This document shows positions 41,588 to 50,291 of a stretch of DNA of 64,000 bases, piece by piece. The stretch comes from Gemmatimonadaceae bacterium. GTDB taxonomy: Bacteria > Gemmatimonadota > Gemmatimonadetes > Gemmatimonadales > Gemmatimonadaceae. Location of the stretch: contig JAIEMN010000003.1 of NCBI GenBank assembly GCA_019752115.1, positions 1 through 64,000 on the forward strand, given 5' to 3'. The translations under genes and the position numbers were made by a program. The notes under the pieces are model-generated. The model had not been told where the DNA came from. It searched no databases and saw nothing but the letters and a program-made list of their open reading frames with translations. Each line of letters starts with the position of its first letter. Position 1 is the stretch's first letter.

Positions 41588-42529
41588 TCAGATCCACCCG
41601 AGGGCGCGACTTTCGTCGACCGGCTCGGTGAAGGAGCAGGAGCCGATGCTGATGAGCGCGCGTGTCCGCACGGCGAGCAACGTATCACGACTGAAGGTGA
41701 GCGGCCCGTCGGGGCCGCGCCATGCCAGATGGATATCGTTCACGTCGAATCGTGCGGCGTCGGATTCCTCGAGCAGCGCGATGGCCTCAGCGTCGCTGCC
41801 CCCGCTTCCGAGATGGGCGGTGGCGAGCAGCACCGTGAGAAACCCGTACATCCGCCCGACGGGCGGCTCGGGTTCATAGGTCAGGCGATAGGGACCGGTG
41901 ATCGGGTGATGCAGCCCCGCCGTTGCCTTGAACGGCAGCTCGCGCGCGATGCACCCGCGCAGGAAGCGCACGACATCGGCGCTGGCGGGAAATGCCGCCG
42001 CGGTGGTGCCGCCGGTGCGGATCTTGGCCCGGCGACCGACGCCGGCAATGGCATCCAGCATGGTCTCCAGCTGCGCATCGAGCGCCACTTCGATGTACGT
42101 GGTGAGGTCCGTCGGGGTCTCGCGCGCGATGCGCTCCACATCGGCCACGCTCGCGGCCTTCACCTCGTACGCGTCGGCGATCGCGCCGCATTCTTCGAAA
42201 CACACCCGGTGCCGCTCGTTGAAGGCGGCGATCTGCGCGAGGTCACTGGTCACATCACCGGTCCCGGTCGCACTGAGGCGCCACGGGATCGCGCCCGCAT
42301 CCCGCGGCAGCAGCGGGTCGGCCTTCTCGGAGAAGAGTTCGAGCGCGGACGCGGTACACACGAAGCGGCCCAGCATCCAGCCGGTCGCGCCGGCGCGATA
42401 GTGCGCATAGTTGCGCACCACCTGCGGCATGCTGAGCGCGGCTGGCGGAAAGAGTCCGGCGTAATCGACGAGCCCTTCGAACAGGATGCGCGCGGCGTGC
42501 TCGGTGAGGAGCGGAATGCGGACAGGCAT
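41588..42529 (-). CDS. Conserved-looking protein of unknown function in the NAD operon
   Basis: 313 residues, soluble, with no signal peptide or membrane helix. I do not recognise the family. Well-defined motifs are ALFPPAALSMPQVVRNYAHY near the N-terminus, KIRTGGTTAAAFP and FKATAGLHHPITGPY in the middle, and MYGFLTVLLATAHLGSG in the C-terminal half. The alternating strand/helix pattern would suit a TIM-barrel-like enzyme, which is only a guess. It lies 5 bases from nadC and 33 from fahA, so it is surely co-transcribed and may act in aromatic or NAD-precursor metabolism. Confidence 0.75.
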   Translation of the reverse strand: MPVRIPLLTEHAARILFEGLVDYAGLFPPAALSMPQVVRNYAHYRAGATGWMLGRFVCTASALELFSEKADPLLPRDAGAIPWRLSATGTGDVTSDLAQIAAFNERHRVCFEECGAIADAYEVKAASVADVERIARETPTDLTTYIEVALDAQLETMLDAIAGVGRRAKIRTGGTTAAAFPASADVVRFLRGCIARELPFKATAGLHHPITGPYRLTYEPEPPVGRMYGFLTVLLATAHLGSGGSDAEAIALLEESDAARFDVNDIHLAWRGPDGPLTFSRDTLLAVRTRALISIGSCSFTEPVDESRALGWI

Positions 42530-42534
42530 GGCGG

Positions 42535-43416
42535 TCAGAGGCCGTCGAAATCGAGGCCGAGGTCCAGGGCGGGGGCGGAGTGGGTGAGCGCACCGATCGA
42601 GATGCGATCCACACCAGTTTCGGCGATGCGGCGCACGCTGTCGAGCGTCACGCCACCGGATGCCTCGGTGATGGCGCGCCCGCGGCAGCGGGCGACGGCC
42701 TCGAGGAGGCGGGTCTCATCCATGTTGTCGAGCAGGATCCAGTCGGCACCGGCCGCCAGCGCGGCATCCACCTGCTCCAGCGTGTCGCATTCCACCTGCA
42801 CCGGCGTCCCGGTGGCGGCCAGCTGCCGCGCGCGGCTGACCGCCATGGCGATGTCGCCATTCACCGCGGCGAGATGATTGTCCTTGATGAGCACCCCGCT
42901 CCGCAGATCGAGACGATGGTTCGTGCCCCCGCCGCAGCGCACGGCATACTTCTCGAGCAGGCGCCACCCCGGCGTGGTTTTGCGCGTGTCGAGGATCTGC
43001 GCATGGGTGCCCTTGACGGCGTCGACGAAACGCGCGGTGAGCGTGGCGATCCCCGCGAGGCGCTGGAGGTAATTCAGCGCCGTGCGTTCGGCGCTCAGCA
43101 TGCCGCGGGCATGCCCCGTGAGCGCCAGCACGGTGTCGCCACGCCGGACGCGGGTGCCGTCGGGCGCATCCACGCGCACGGCGATGCTGGGATCAAGCTG
43201 CCGGAACGCCTCGATCGCCATCGGGACGCCGGCCATCACGCCCTCGCGTCGCGCCACGATGGCACTGCGCACGTGGCGCGTGCTCACGATGGTGGCCAGC
43301 GTGGAGACGTCGTGAAACGCCTCGTCTTCCTGCAGCGCCGCCCGCACGTGGGTGGTGACCTGGTCGGGTGTGAGCGGGAAGGCGAGTGCCGAAAGCGAGA
43401 CCGATGACGGGGTCAT
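42535..43416 (-). CDS. nadC: Nicotinate-nucleotide pyrophosphorylase (carboxylating)
   Basis: 293 residues. It turns quinolinate and PRPP into nicotinate mononucleotide with loss of CO2, the entry of the de novo pathway into NAD. The QPRTase N-terminal and TIM-barrel domains are intact: LNYLQRLAGIATLT, ILDTRKTTPGWRLLEKYAVRCGG, NHRLDL, LIKDNHL, VQVECDTLEQ, LLDNMD and EASGGV. The ATG overlaps the nadA stop (ATGA), which couples the two. Confidence 0.95.
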   Translation of the reverse strand: MTPSSVSLSALAFPLTPDQVTTHVRAALQEDEAFHDVSTLATIVSTRHVRSAIVARREGVMAGVPMAIEAFRQLDPSIAVRVDAPDGTRVRRGDTVLALTGHARGMLSAERTALNYLQRLAGIATLTARFVDAVKGTHAQILDTRKTTPGWRLLEKYAVRCGGGTNHRLDLRSGVLIKDNHLAAVNGDIAMAVSRARQLAATGTPVQVECDTLEQVDAALAAGADWILLDNMDETRLLEAVARCRGRAITEASGGVTLDSVRRIAETGVDRISIGALTHSAPALDLGLDFDGL

Positions 43417-44423
43417 TCGCCGGGATCCTCCGGGCCGAAGGGGCTGACGCCGCTGGTGCCACCGATCGACACCATGCGTTCAATGGCCAGTCGCGCGCGC
43501 GCCGCCACGGCATCGGGGACGGTGATCCGATGCTGCCGGTGCTGCAGCGCGTCGCGCACCTTGGCGAGCGTGGTGACCTTCATGTAACTGCACTGCGCAC
43601 GATCGTTGGCCGCCACAAACCGCTTGGTGGGATTCTCACGCCGCAGGCGATGCAGAATACCGATCTCGGTGGCCACGATGAACGTGTCGTGATCGCTCTG
43701 CGCGGGCCGCCGGATCATCCCCTCGGTGGAGAGGATGTGCACCCCCTCGCGATCCACGGCGCCGGCACTGATCGCCTCGACGACCGGCGTGGCGCAGCCA
43801 CATTCGGGATGAATGAGAAACTCGGCGCCCGGATACTGCGCGCGCGTTCGGCTGATGTGTTCCGGATCGATACCGGCGTGCACGTGGCACTCACCGAGCC
43901 ACACGTGGATGTTGTCGCGCTGGGTCTCGCGACGCACGTGCGCCCCGAGGAACATGTCGGGGAGAAAGAGGATCTCCCGGTCGCGTGGAATGGCGTTCAC
44001 CACATCCACCGCGTTCCCCGAGGTGCAGCAATAATCGCTTTCCGCCTTCACCTCGGCGGTGGTGTTCACATACGCCACCACCACGGCGCCCGGATGCTCG
44101 GCCTTCCACGCCCGCAGCTGCTCGGCGGTGATGGTGCTCGCGAGCGAGCAGCCGGCGGCGAGATCGGGGAGCAGCACCGTCTTGCTCGGCGAAAGAATCG
44201 CCGCCGTTTCGGCCATGAAGTGCACGCCGCAGAAGACGATGACATCGGCCGAGGTCTTGGCCGCCTCCCGCGAGAGCCCGAGGGAGTCGCCGACATAGTC
44301 GGCGACATCCTGCACTTCGGGGCGTTCGTAGTTGTGCGCGAGAATGACGGCGTTGTTGGCCGCCGCGAGCGCGCGGATTTCGTCAGCGAGCGCCTGATCG
44401 TAGTGCGCGTCGAGGATGGTCAT
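43413..44423 (-). CDS. nadA: Quinolinate synthase
   Basis: 336 residues. It condenses iminoaspartate from NadB with dihydroxyacetone phosphate to give quinolinate, using an oxygen-sensitive [4Fe-4S] cluster. Likely cluster Cys lie in LAAGCSLAS, CCTSGNAVDVV and HPECGCATP. Other blocks are VILAHNYERPEVQDVADYVGDSLGLSREA and FLPDMFLGAHV. It begins 16 bases after the nadB stop. Confidence 0.95.
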   Translation of the reverse strand: MTILDAHYDQALADEIRALAAANNAVILAHNYERPEVQDVADYVGDSLGLSREAAKTSADVIVFCGVHFMAETAAILSPSKTVLLPDLAAGCSLASTITAEQLRAWKAEHPGAVVVAYVNTTAEVKAESDYCCTSGNAVDVVNAIPRDREILFLPDMFLGAHVRRETQRDNIHVWLGECHVHAGIDPEHISRTRAQYPGAEFLIHPECGCATPVVEAISAGAVDREGVHILSTEGMIRRPAQSDHDTFIVATEIGILHRLRRENPTKRFVAANDRAQCSYMKVTTLAKVRDALQHRQHRITVPDAVAARARLAIERMVSIGGTSGVSPFGPEDPGE

Positions 44424-44439
44424 CGGGTGTCGGCCAGCG

Positions 44440-45963
44440 TTACCACGTGATGTGTCGTCCCTGCCATTTGCGGCGGGTCTTCGGAAAATCGCTGCGGAAG
44501 TGCCCTCCTCGCGACTCCTTGCGCAGCAGCGCGGCCTCGGTCACGAGCCTGGCGGTCGTGAGCAGATTGCGCTCTTCCGTGGCCCCCGCACTCAACCGTT
44601 CGCCGACCCGTTCGAGCGCGGCGAGGCAGCGGCGCAGCCCAGGCGCGGTGCGCGCGATGGACGCATGGTCCCACATCAACTGGCGAATCTCATCGGCCGC
44701 GACCTGCGCGGCGCCGCGGTCGTCGAGCGGCGGGACATCCCAGGTTGACGCGTCCGGCTCCGGCAGGTGATCGGGAGTGATCGCCAGGTCGCGCGCGACG
44801 CGTTCGGCAAAGACCAACCCTTCGAGGAGCGAGTTGGAGGCGAGCCGATTGGCGCCGTGCACGCCGGTGCGGGCCACCTCCCCCACCGCATAGAGCCGCG
44901 GCAGACTGGAACGCCCGGCCAGGTCGGTCACGACGCCGCCCATCATGTAGTGCGCCGCCGGGGTGACCGGGACGGGCTCCCGCGTGGGATCGATCCCCCG
45001 GGCGCGGCACAGCTTGTAGATCCCGGGGAAGCGCGTGGCGAATCCGGCCCCGAGCCGGGTGGCGTCGAGTAGCACGCGCCCGTGGGCCTGCTGCTCGCGG
45101 AAGATCTCGCGGGCTACGATGTCCCGGGGCGCGAGCTCTGCCAGCCGATGCCGCGCGGGCATGAAGCGCTCGCCGCGGGCGTTGAGGAGGATGGCGCCTT
45201 CGCCGCGCACCGCCTCCGACACCAGCGCCAGCGGGTTCTCGGGCGTGTCGAGCGCCGTGGGGTGAAACTGGACGAATTCCATGTCCGCGAGCCGGGCGCC
45301 GGCGCGGTGGGCCATGGCGAAGCCGTCGCCGGTGGCCACCTGCGGGTTGGTCGTATAGCGGAAGATCTGTCCGCAGCCGCCGGTGGCGAGCACGGTGGCA
45401 TCGGCGACGATCTCGACCGGCCGGCCGGCGATCGACGCCCGGACGCCGGCGACCTGCGGCCCGTCCCCCTCATCGACCAGGAGCAGGTCGAGGACCCGGG
45501 CCGTCTCCAGCACGTCGATCCCGGGCGTCTCCCGCACCTTCTGGACGAGGGTGCGGGCGACCTCGGCGCCGGTCTGGTCACCGTGCGCGTGCACAATCCT
45601 ATTTCTGGAATGGGCGGCTTCCTTCCCCAGCTTGAAGTCGCCGTCGGGGTCCAGATCAAAGCGGGCGCCGGCAGCGTGGAGCTCCCGGACCCGGGCCGGC
45701 CCCTCCTCGACCAGCACCTTCACGGCATCGGCATCGCACAGCGCCGCGCCGGCGGCGAGGGTATCCCGCTGGTGCAGCTCGGGGGAGTCACCGGCCCCCA
45801 GGGCAGCGGCAATGCCGCCTTGCGCGTAGGCCGTGGCGGAGTCGAACAGCGTGCGCTTGGTGAGCACCGTCACCGGACCATGCCCGGAGGCACGCCAGGC
45901 GGTGTGCAAACCGGCAACTCCGCTGCCGATCACAAGGAACCGGGTGCGGATCCGATCGGTCAT
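44440..45963 (-). CDS. nadB: L-aspartate oxidase
   Basis: 507 residues, a flavoprotein that oxidises aspartate to iminoaspartate. The FAD Rossmann motif FLVIGSGVAGLHTAW lies near the N-terminus, followed by YAQGGIAAAL, the active-site region VVTDLAGRSSLPRLYAVGEVARTGVHGANRLASNSLLEGLVF and a helical C-terminal domain. The ATG at 45963 is used; the few upstream codons lack the conserved pattern. First gene of the five-gene operon reaching fahA. Confidence 0.94.
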   Translation of the reverse strand: MTDRIRTRFLVIGSGVAGLHTAWRASGHGPVTVLTKRTLFDSATAYAQGGIAAALGAGDSPELHQRDTLAAGAALCDADAVKVLVEEGPARVRELHAAGARFDLDPDGDFKLGKEAAHSRNRIVHAHGDQTGAEVARTLVQKVRETPGIDVLETARVLDLLLVDEGDGPQVAGVRASIAGRPVEIVADATVLATGGCGQIFRYTTNPQVATGDGFAMAHRAGARLADMEFVQFHPTALDTPENPLALVSEAVRGEGAILLNARGERFMPARHRLAELAPRDIVAREIFREQQAHGRVLLDATRLGAGFATRFPGIYKLCRARGIDPTREPVPVTPAAHYMMGGVVTDLAGRSSLPRLYAVGEVARTGVHGANRLASNSLLEGLVFAERVARDLAITPDHLPEPDASTWDVPPLDDRGAAQVAADEIRQLMWDHASIARTAPGLRRCLAALERVGERLSAGATEERNLLTTARLVTEAALLRKESRGGHFRSDFPKTRRKWQGRHITW

Positions 45964-46076
45964 AGTAGTTTCAAGTAAAGGACATCGGGTCCCTATCGAC
46001 ACCCCAGACCGGGGCGGCGTTCCTCGCCGGCTGGTCCTGGACTCCCCTGCCCCAATCGACCTCTCGAGGACACGTC

Positions 46077-47597
46077 ATGCGTTTGACGTTCACCGCCGGT
46101 GGCGCGTATGCGCTGGCTGCCGCGCTTTCGTTCGCCGGCCTTCCCCTGGCCGCCCAGCCGGGCGGGGTATCCAGCGGATGCTCCATCGATCAGAACAACC
46201 CGAAGGAGCTCGCACTCCTGGGGTTCAAGCTCCAGCAGGCGCGTTCGGCCGCGACGCCGGAAGCGCGTGTGAAGCTGCTCAAGGAAGTGGACAAGGAGCT
46301 CGACACGAAGCCGGAGCGCTTCGCGAAGAACCCGGCGGGTTATCAGTCGATACTGTCGCAGTCGCTGATGCTGTGGGGGAACGAGCCCGGCATGGCCACG
46401 GCACCCACGACGCGCGGCGCGCTCGGCTTTGTGACGAACCCCACCGAGGCGTACGACATCGTCGTCGAGCTCGACAAGGCGTTCAAGGCGCAGGCGGCGG
46501 CGGTGCCGGCGTGTGAGGCCGAGCTGACGGCGGGCCGTCAGAACGAAGTGTGGCTCGCCAACACGCGCGCGGCGCTCGACGCCATGCAGGCGCAGAAGAT
46601 GGACTCGGCGGAGTTCTACGCGAAGCGCGCGATGATGCTCGTGGGCACGAGCCCGTACGCGCACTACGTGCTCGCCAACGCCGCGAACGCGAAGAACGAC
46701 AAGAAGACGGCCGTGATGCACTGGGGCCACGTCGTGAAGTACGCCGGCGCCGACTCGAACTACAAGGAACTCAAGTTCAACAGCCAGTACTACTCGGCGA
46801 TGACGCAGCTCGAGCTGGCGTCGACGGCGCAGGGCGCCGACGCGCAGGCGCTGGGCAAGCAGGCGGCCGAGTCGTTCAAGACTCTCCTGACGGAGCAGCC
46901 GGAGAACCCGGATGCGTCGAACTGGCTGAACAACTGGGCGGACGCGCTCACGCTGGCCAAGGACACGGCGGCGATCCCGACGGTGTACGCGGCGCTGCTG
47001 GCCACGCCGGACAAGTACAGCGACCTCATGCACACGATGGGCGGCGTGATCGCGACGCGCGCCAATCGCACGGATGACGCGCTCAAGATGTTCGCGGCGG
47101 CCACGAAGAAGAACGTCGTGGCGCGCGATGCCTTCCGCAATCTCGCGGCGACGCTCTACGGCAAGGACCAGTTCGAAGCCATGCTCGAGCCGACCAAGAA
47201 GCTGGTCGAGATGGACCCGAACAACTACGACGCCTGGATGTTCTTCGCCTACTCGGCGCAGGGCATGGCGCGGAGTGCGAAGACGCCGGTGCTCAAGAAG
47301 GCCTGGACGGATTCGCTCGTGAAGTACCAGACGTACGCCGAGAACCTGCCGGCCAAGGTGGACGTGGGCAACTTCACGCGCGGCAACGACAACGTGTCGC
47401 TGCAGCTGAGCGTGGAGCAGATGGCGGCGGCGGGTGGCACCTACACGGTAGCGGTGGAGTTCGTGGACGCCGCGGGCACCGTGATCGCGACCGGCACCGA
47501 GTCCACCGGCGCGCTCAAGAAGGGCGACAAGAAGAACATCACGCTCAAGGCGGCCGGGAAGAACATCGCCGGCTTCCGCTACAAGGCGCTGAAGTAA
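46077..47597 (+). CDS. Exported TPR-containing protein
   Basis: 506 residues. A signal peptide (MRLTFTAGGAYALAAALSFAGLPLAAQ) predicts export. The middle is a series of tetratricopeptide-like helix pairs rich in Lys, Ala and Asp (for example MDSAEFYAKRAMMLVGTSPYAHYVLANAANAKND). The last 80 residues are beta-rich (YTVAVEFVDAAGTVIATGTE), like a small sandwich domain. Likely a periplasmic scaffold. The high Lys content and even codon use suggest strong expression (inference). Single-gene unit with a strong terminator, divergent from nadB. Confidence 0.78.
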   Translation: MRLTFTAGGAYALAAALSFAGLPLAAQPGGVSSGCSIDQNNPKELALLGFKLQQARSAATPEARVKLLKEVDKELDTKPERFAKNPAGYQSILSQSLMLWGNEPGMATAPTTRGALGFVTNPTEAYDIVVELDKAFKAQAAAVPACEAELTAGRQNEVWLANTRAALDAMQAQKMDSAEFYAKRAMMLVGTSPYAHYVLANAANAKNDKKTAVMHWGHVVKYAGADSNYKELKFNSQYYSAMTQLELASTAQGADAQALGKQAAESFKTLLTEQPENPDASNWLNNWADALTLAKDTAAIPTVYAALLATPDKYSDLMHTMGGVIATRANRTDDALKMFAAATKKNVVARDAFRNLAATLYGKDQFEAMLEPTKKLVEMDPNNYDAWMFFAYSAQGMARSAKTPVLKKAWTDSLVKYQTYAENLPAKVDVGNFTRGNDNVSLQLSVEQMAAAGGTYTVAVEFVDAAGTVIATGTESTGALKKGDKKNITLKAAGKNIAGFRYKALK

Positions 47598-47609
47598 GCG
47601 CCTCCGAGC

Positions 47610-47651
47610 AGCCCGGGGCACGGACCAACCGGTTCGTGCCCCGGGCTTTTT
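47610..47651 (+). terminator. Strong rho-independent terminator after TPR gene
   Basis: AGCCCGGGGCACG and CGTGCCCCGGGCT are perfect 13-base arms around a 12-base loop, followed by five T. It begins 12 bases after the stop. Confidence 0.9.
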
Positions 47652-47668
47652 CACGTCGGCTACCCCTT

Positions 47669-47685
47669 CCGACTGAGCCAGTCGG
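47669..47685. other. Small inverted repeat ahead of importer operon
   Basis: CCGACTG-AGC-CAGTCGG has perfect 7-base arms, 18 bases before the start codon of the binding-protein gene. It could be a leader hairpin or a regulator site. No ribosome-binding site is obvious between it and the ATG. Confidence 0.35.
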
Positions 47686-47703
47686 CGGCGAACCTTGTGG
47701 GTC

Positions 47704-48756
47704 ATGCGTCGGACCCTCCTCCTGATCGGGGCGCTTTTTGCGGCCCACCTCGCATTTCTGACCGTTCACCCCGCCGGCGCCACCGTTGGAGATTCCTCCG
47801 AGGGGCTCGACGTGGGGATCGTGTTCGACGTCGGTGGCCGTGGCGACAAGTCGTTCAACGACGGCGCCTATCTGGGCGGCGTCCGGGCGGCCAAGGCGCT
47901 GGGCGCGCGCGTCACCTACATCGAGCCCGGTGAAGGCTCTGATCGCGAGGCGGGGCTCCGCCTACTGGCGGCCGAAGGGATGGATCTCGTGATCGGCGTC
48001 GGGTTCATCTTCACCGACGATGTGAACACGCTCGCGAAGGAGTATCCGAACGTTCGCTTCGCCGACGTCGATTACTCCGTGGCGACCGACAGCGTGGGGA
48101 ATCCGCTGCCGATGCCGCCCAACCTCAAGGCGCTCAAGTTCCGCGAAGAAGAGGGGTCGTTCCTGGTCGGCGCGCTCGCCGCGCTCGTGGGGAAGAGCAA
48201 GAAGGTCGGCTTCGTGGGCGGGATGGACATCGCCCTCATTCACAAGTTCGAAGCGGGCTATCGCGCCGGCGTGAAGCATGTCTGCCCCGACTGCGAGGTG
48301 ATCGCCGCCTATGCGGGCGTGACGCCCGAAGCGTTTCGCAATCCGGGGCGCGGCAAGGAAATGGCACTGGCGATGTACAACCAGGGCGTGAACGTGATCT
48401 TCCACGCCTCGGGCTCCACGGGGCTCGGGGTGTTCGAAGCCGCGCGCACCACGAACAAGCTGGCGATTGGCGTGGACGCCGATCAGTACAACGAAGCGCC
48501 GGGGTACGTGCTCACGAGCATGGTGAAGGGGATCGACGAATCGGTCTTCCAGGCCGTCAAGTCGGTGAAGGAAGGCACGTTCACCGGCGGCGTGCAGCAG
48601 TTCGGTCTCAAGGAAAAGGGCGTCGGCTACATCTACGACGAGCACAACAAGGCACTCATCCCCGACAGCGTGCGTGCACGGCTCGACGCGCTCACGGCCG
48701 ACATCATTGCCGGCAAGATCACGGTGCCGAGCACGCGTGAGGCGGAGAAGCGATGA
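47704..48756 (+). CDS. BMP-family nucleoside-type ABC substrate-binding protein
   Basis: 350 residues. The signal peptide has no lipobox, so it is a soluble periplasmic protein. BMP/PnrA-like motifs are VGIVFDVGGRGDKSFNDGAY, VIGVGFIF, KVGFVGGMD, GYRAGVKHV and IFHASGSTGLGVFEAA. Relatives bind purine nucleosides. The ATG at 47704 is used instead of an in-frame TTG at 47695. It overlaps the ATPase gene (ATGA), and the four-gene importer cassette is complete. Confidence 0.9.
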   Translation: MRRTLLLIGALFAAHLAFLTVHPAGATVGDSSEGLDVGIVFDVGGRGDKSFNDGAYLGGVRAAKALGARVTYIEPGEGSDREAGLRLLAAEGMDLVIGVGFIFTDDVNTLAKEYPNVRFADVDYSVATDSVGNPLPMPPNLKALKFREEEGSFLVGALAALVGKSKKVGFVGGMDIALIHKFEAGYRAGVKHVCPDCEVIAAYAGVTPEAFRNPGRGKEMALAMYNQGVNVIFHASGSTGLGVFEAARTTNKLAIGVDADQYNEAPGYVLTSMVKGIDESVFQAVKSVKEGTFTGGVQQFGLKEKGVGYIYDEHNKALIPDSVRARLDALTADIIAGKITVPSTREAEKR

Positions 48757-50291
48757 GCGCGCCGCTGGCGGTCCAGATAGCGGGGGTCGTGAAGACGTTC
48801 GGCGGCGTGGTCGCGAACCGCGATGCGTCGCTGGACGTAGCCGCGGGGGAGATTCACGCACTCGTGGGCGAGAACGGCGCCGGCAAGAGCACACTGATGC
48901 GCGTGCTGAGCGGCATGTATGCGCCGGACGCGGGGACCATCACGGTGAATGGCCGCAACGTGACCGGGTGGAAGACCCCGGACGCGATTGCTGCCGGCGT
49001 GGGGATGGTGCATCAGCACTTCATGCTGGTCCCGCCGCTCACCGTGGCCGAGAACGTCGTGCTGGGGAGCGAACCGCTCAACGGGCTGCAGGTCGATCTC
49101 GCGCGCGCCGTACGCGACGTGGAGGCGCTCTGCCAGCGCTGCGGGTTGCATGTCGATCCGCGGGCGGTCGTGGCCGATCTCTCGGTAGGCGAAGCGCAGC
49201 GGGTGGAGATCCTGAAGGCGCTCTATCGGGGCGCCAAGATTCTCATTCTCGACGAACCCACAGCGGTGCTCTCACCGCCGGAAGTGCAGGAGCTGTGGGG
49301 TGTGCTGCGTACGCTGCGCGAGAACGGCGGCACCGTGGTGCTCATCACGCACAAGCTCGACGAAGTCATCGCCATTTCCGACACCATCACGGTGATGCGC
49401 GCCGGCGCAACGGTATCGCGCTTCCCGACGCAGGGGGTAACGCCGCGCGATATCGCCAAGGCGATGGTGGGGCGCGACGTGAACCTGCATCTCGATGCCC
49501 TCGGCGCGGTGCGTGCGGGGGCGGGTCAGGGCGCGGACGCGTCGATCGCTCCGGTGCTGCGCGTCGACGCGTTGTCGGTGAAGAGCGACCGCGGAACGGC
49601 GGCCGTGAAGGGACTCAGTTTTGACATCCGCCCGGGGGAGATCCTGGGGATCGCCGGCGTCGAAGGCAACGGCCAGACGGAGCTCCTCGAGGCGATTGCC
49701 GGCCTGCGCGCGGTGGATGGCGGTCGTATCTCGCTCGGCAGTCACGACCTGAACGGCTTGTCGGTGCGGGAGCGGGCCGATCGCGGTCTGTCGCATATTC
49801 CCGAAGACCGGCATCGCCGCGGGCTCGTGCTCGAGTACTCGATCGCCGACAACCTCATTCTCGGGCGGCAGCATCACTTCGCGTCGCGCGGCACGCTCGA
49901 TCGCGCGCGCATCGCGGCCAATGCCGGTGAGCAGATCAAGCGCTTCGACATTCGCCCGCCGATGGCCGAGCTGCCGGCGCGGGCGCTCTCGGGGGGCAAC
50001 CAGCAGAAGATCGTCATCGCCCGGGAGATGGGGCGCGAGTTCAGTGTGCTGCTCGCGGCGCAGCCCACGCGCGGCGTGGACGTGGGCGCCATCGAGTTCA
50101 TTCACGAGCAGCTGCGCGCGGCACGCGAGGCGGGCAAGGGGCTTCTGCTCGTCAGTGCGGACCTCCCCGAAGTGCTGGCGCTCTCCGATCGCATCGCCGT
50201 GATGTACGGTGGGCGCTTCGTGACCGTGCTGCCGGCGTCGGAGTGCACCGCCGAGTTGCTGGGGCCGTTCATGACCGGAGCCGCCGCATGA
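48753..50291 (+). CDS. Nucleoside-type ABC importer ATPase, two domains
   Basis: 512 residues with two fused ATP-binding domains. Domain 1 is complete: Walker A GENGAGKSTL, signature LSVGEAQRVEI and Walker B ILILDEPTAVLS. Domain 2 has a degenerate Walker A (GVEGNGQTEL), signature LSGGNQQKIVIARE and AAQPTRGVDVG in place of Walker B. This asymmetry is normal for ribose/nucleoside importers. It powers the two permeases that follow, and start and stop overlap the neighbours as ATGA. Confidence 0.93.
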   Translation: MSAPLAVQIAGVVKTFGGVVANRDASLDVAAGEIHALVGENGAGKSTLMRVLSGMYAPDAGTITVNGRNVTGWKTPDAIAAGVGMVHQHFMLVPPLTVAENVVLGSEPLNGLQVDLARAVRDVEALCQRCGLHVDPRAVVADLSVGEAQRVEILKALYRGAKILILDEPTAVLSPPEVQELWGVLRTLRENGGTVVLITHKLDEVIAISDTITVMRAGATVSRFPTQGVTPRDIAKAMVGRDVNLHLDALGAVRAGAGQGADASIAPVLRVDALSVKSDRGTAAVKGLSFDIRPGEILGIAGVEGNGQTELLEAIAGLRAVDGGRISLGSHDLNGLSVRERADRGLSHIPEDRHRRGLVLEYSIADNLILGRQHHFASRGTLDRARIAANAGEQIKRFDIRPPMAELPARALSGGNQQKIVIAREMGREFSVLLAAQPTRGVDVGAIEFIHEQLRAAREAGKGLLLVSADLPEVLALSDRIAVMYGGRFVTVLPASECTAELLGPFMTGAAA

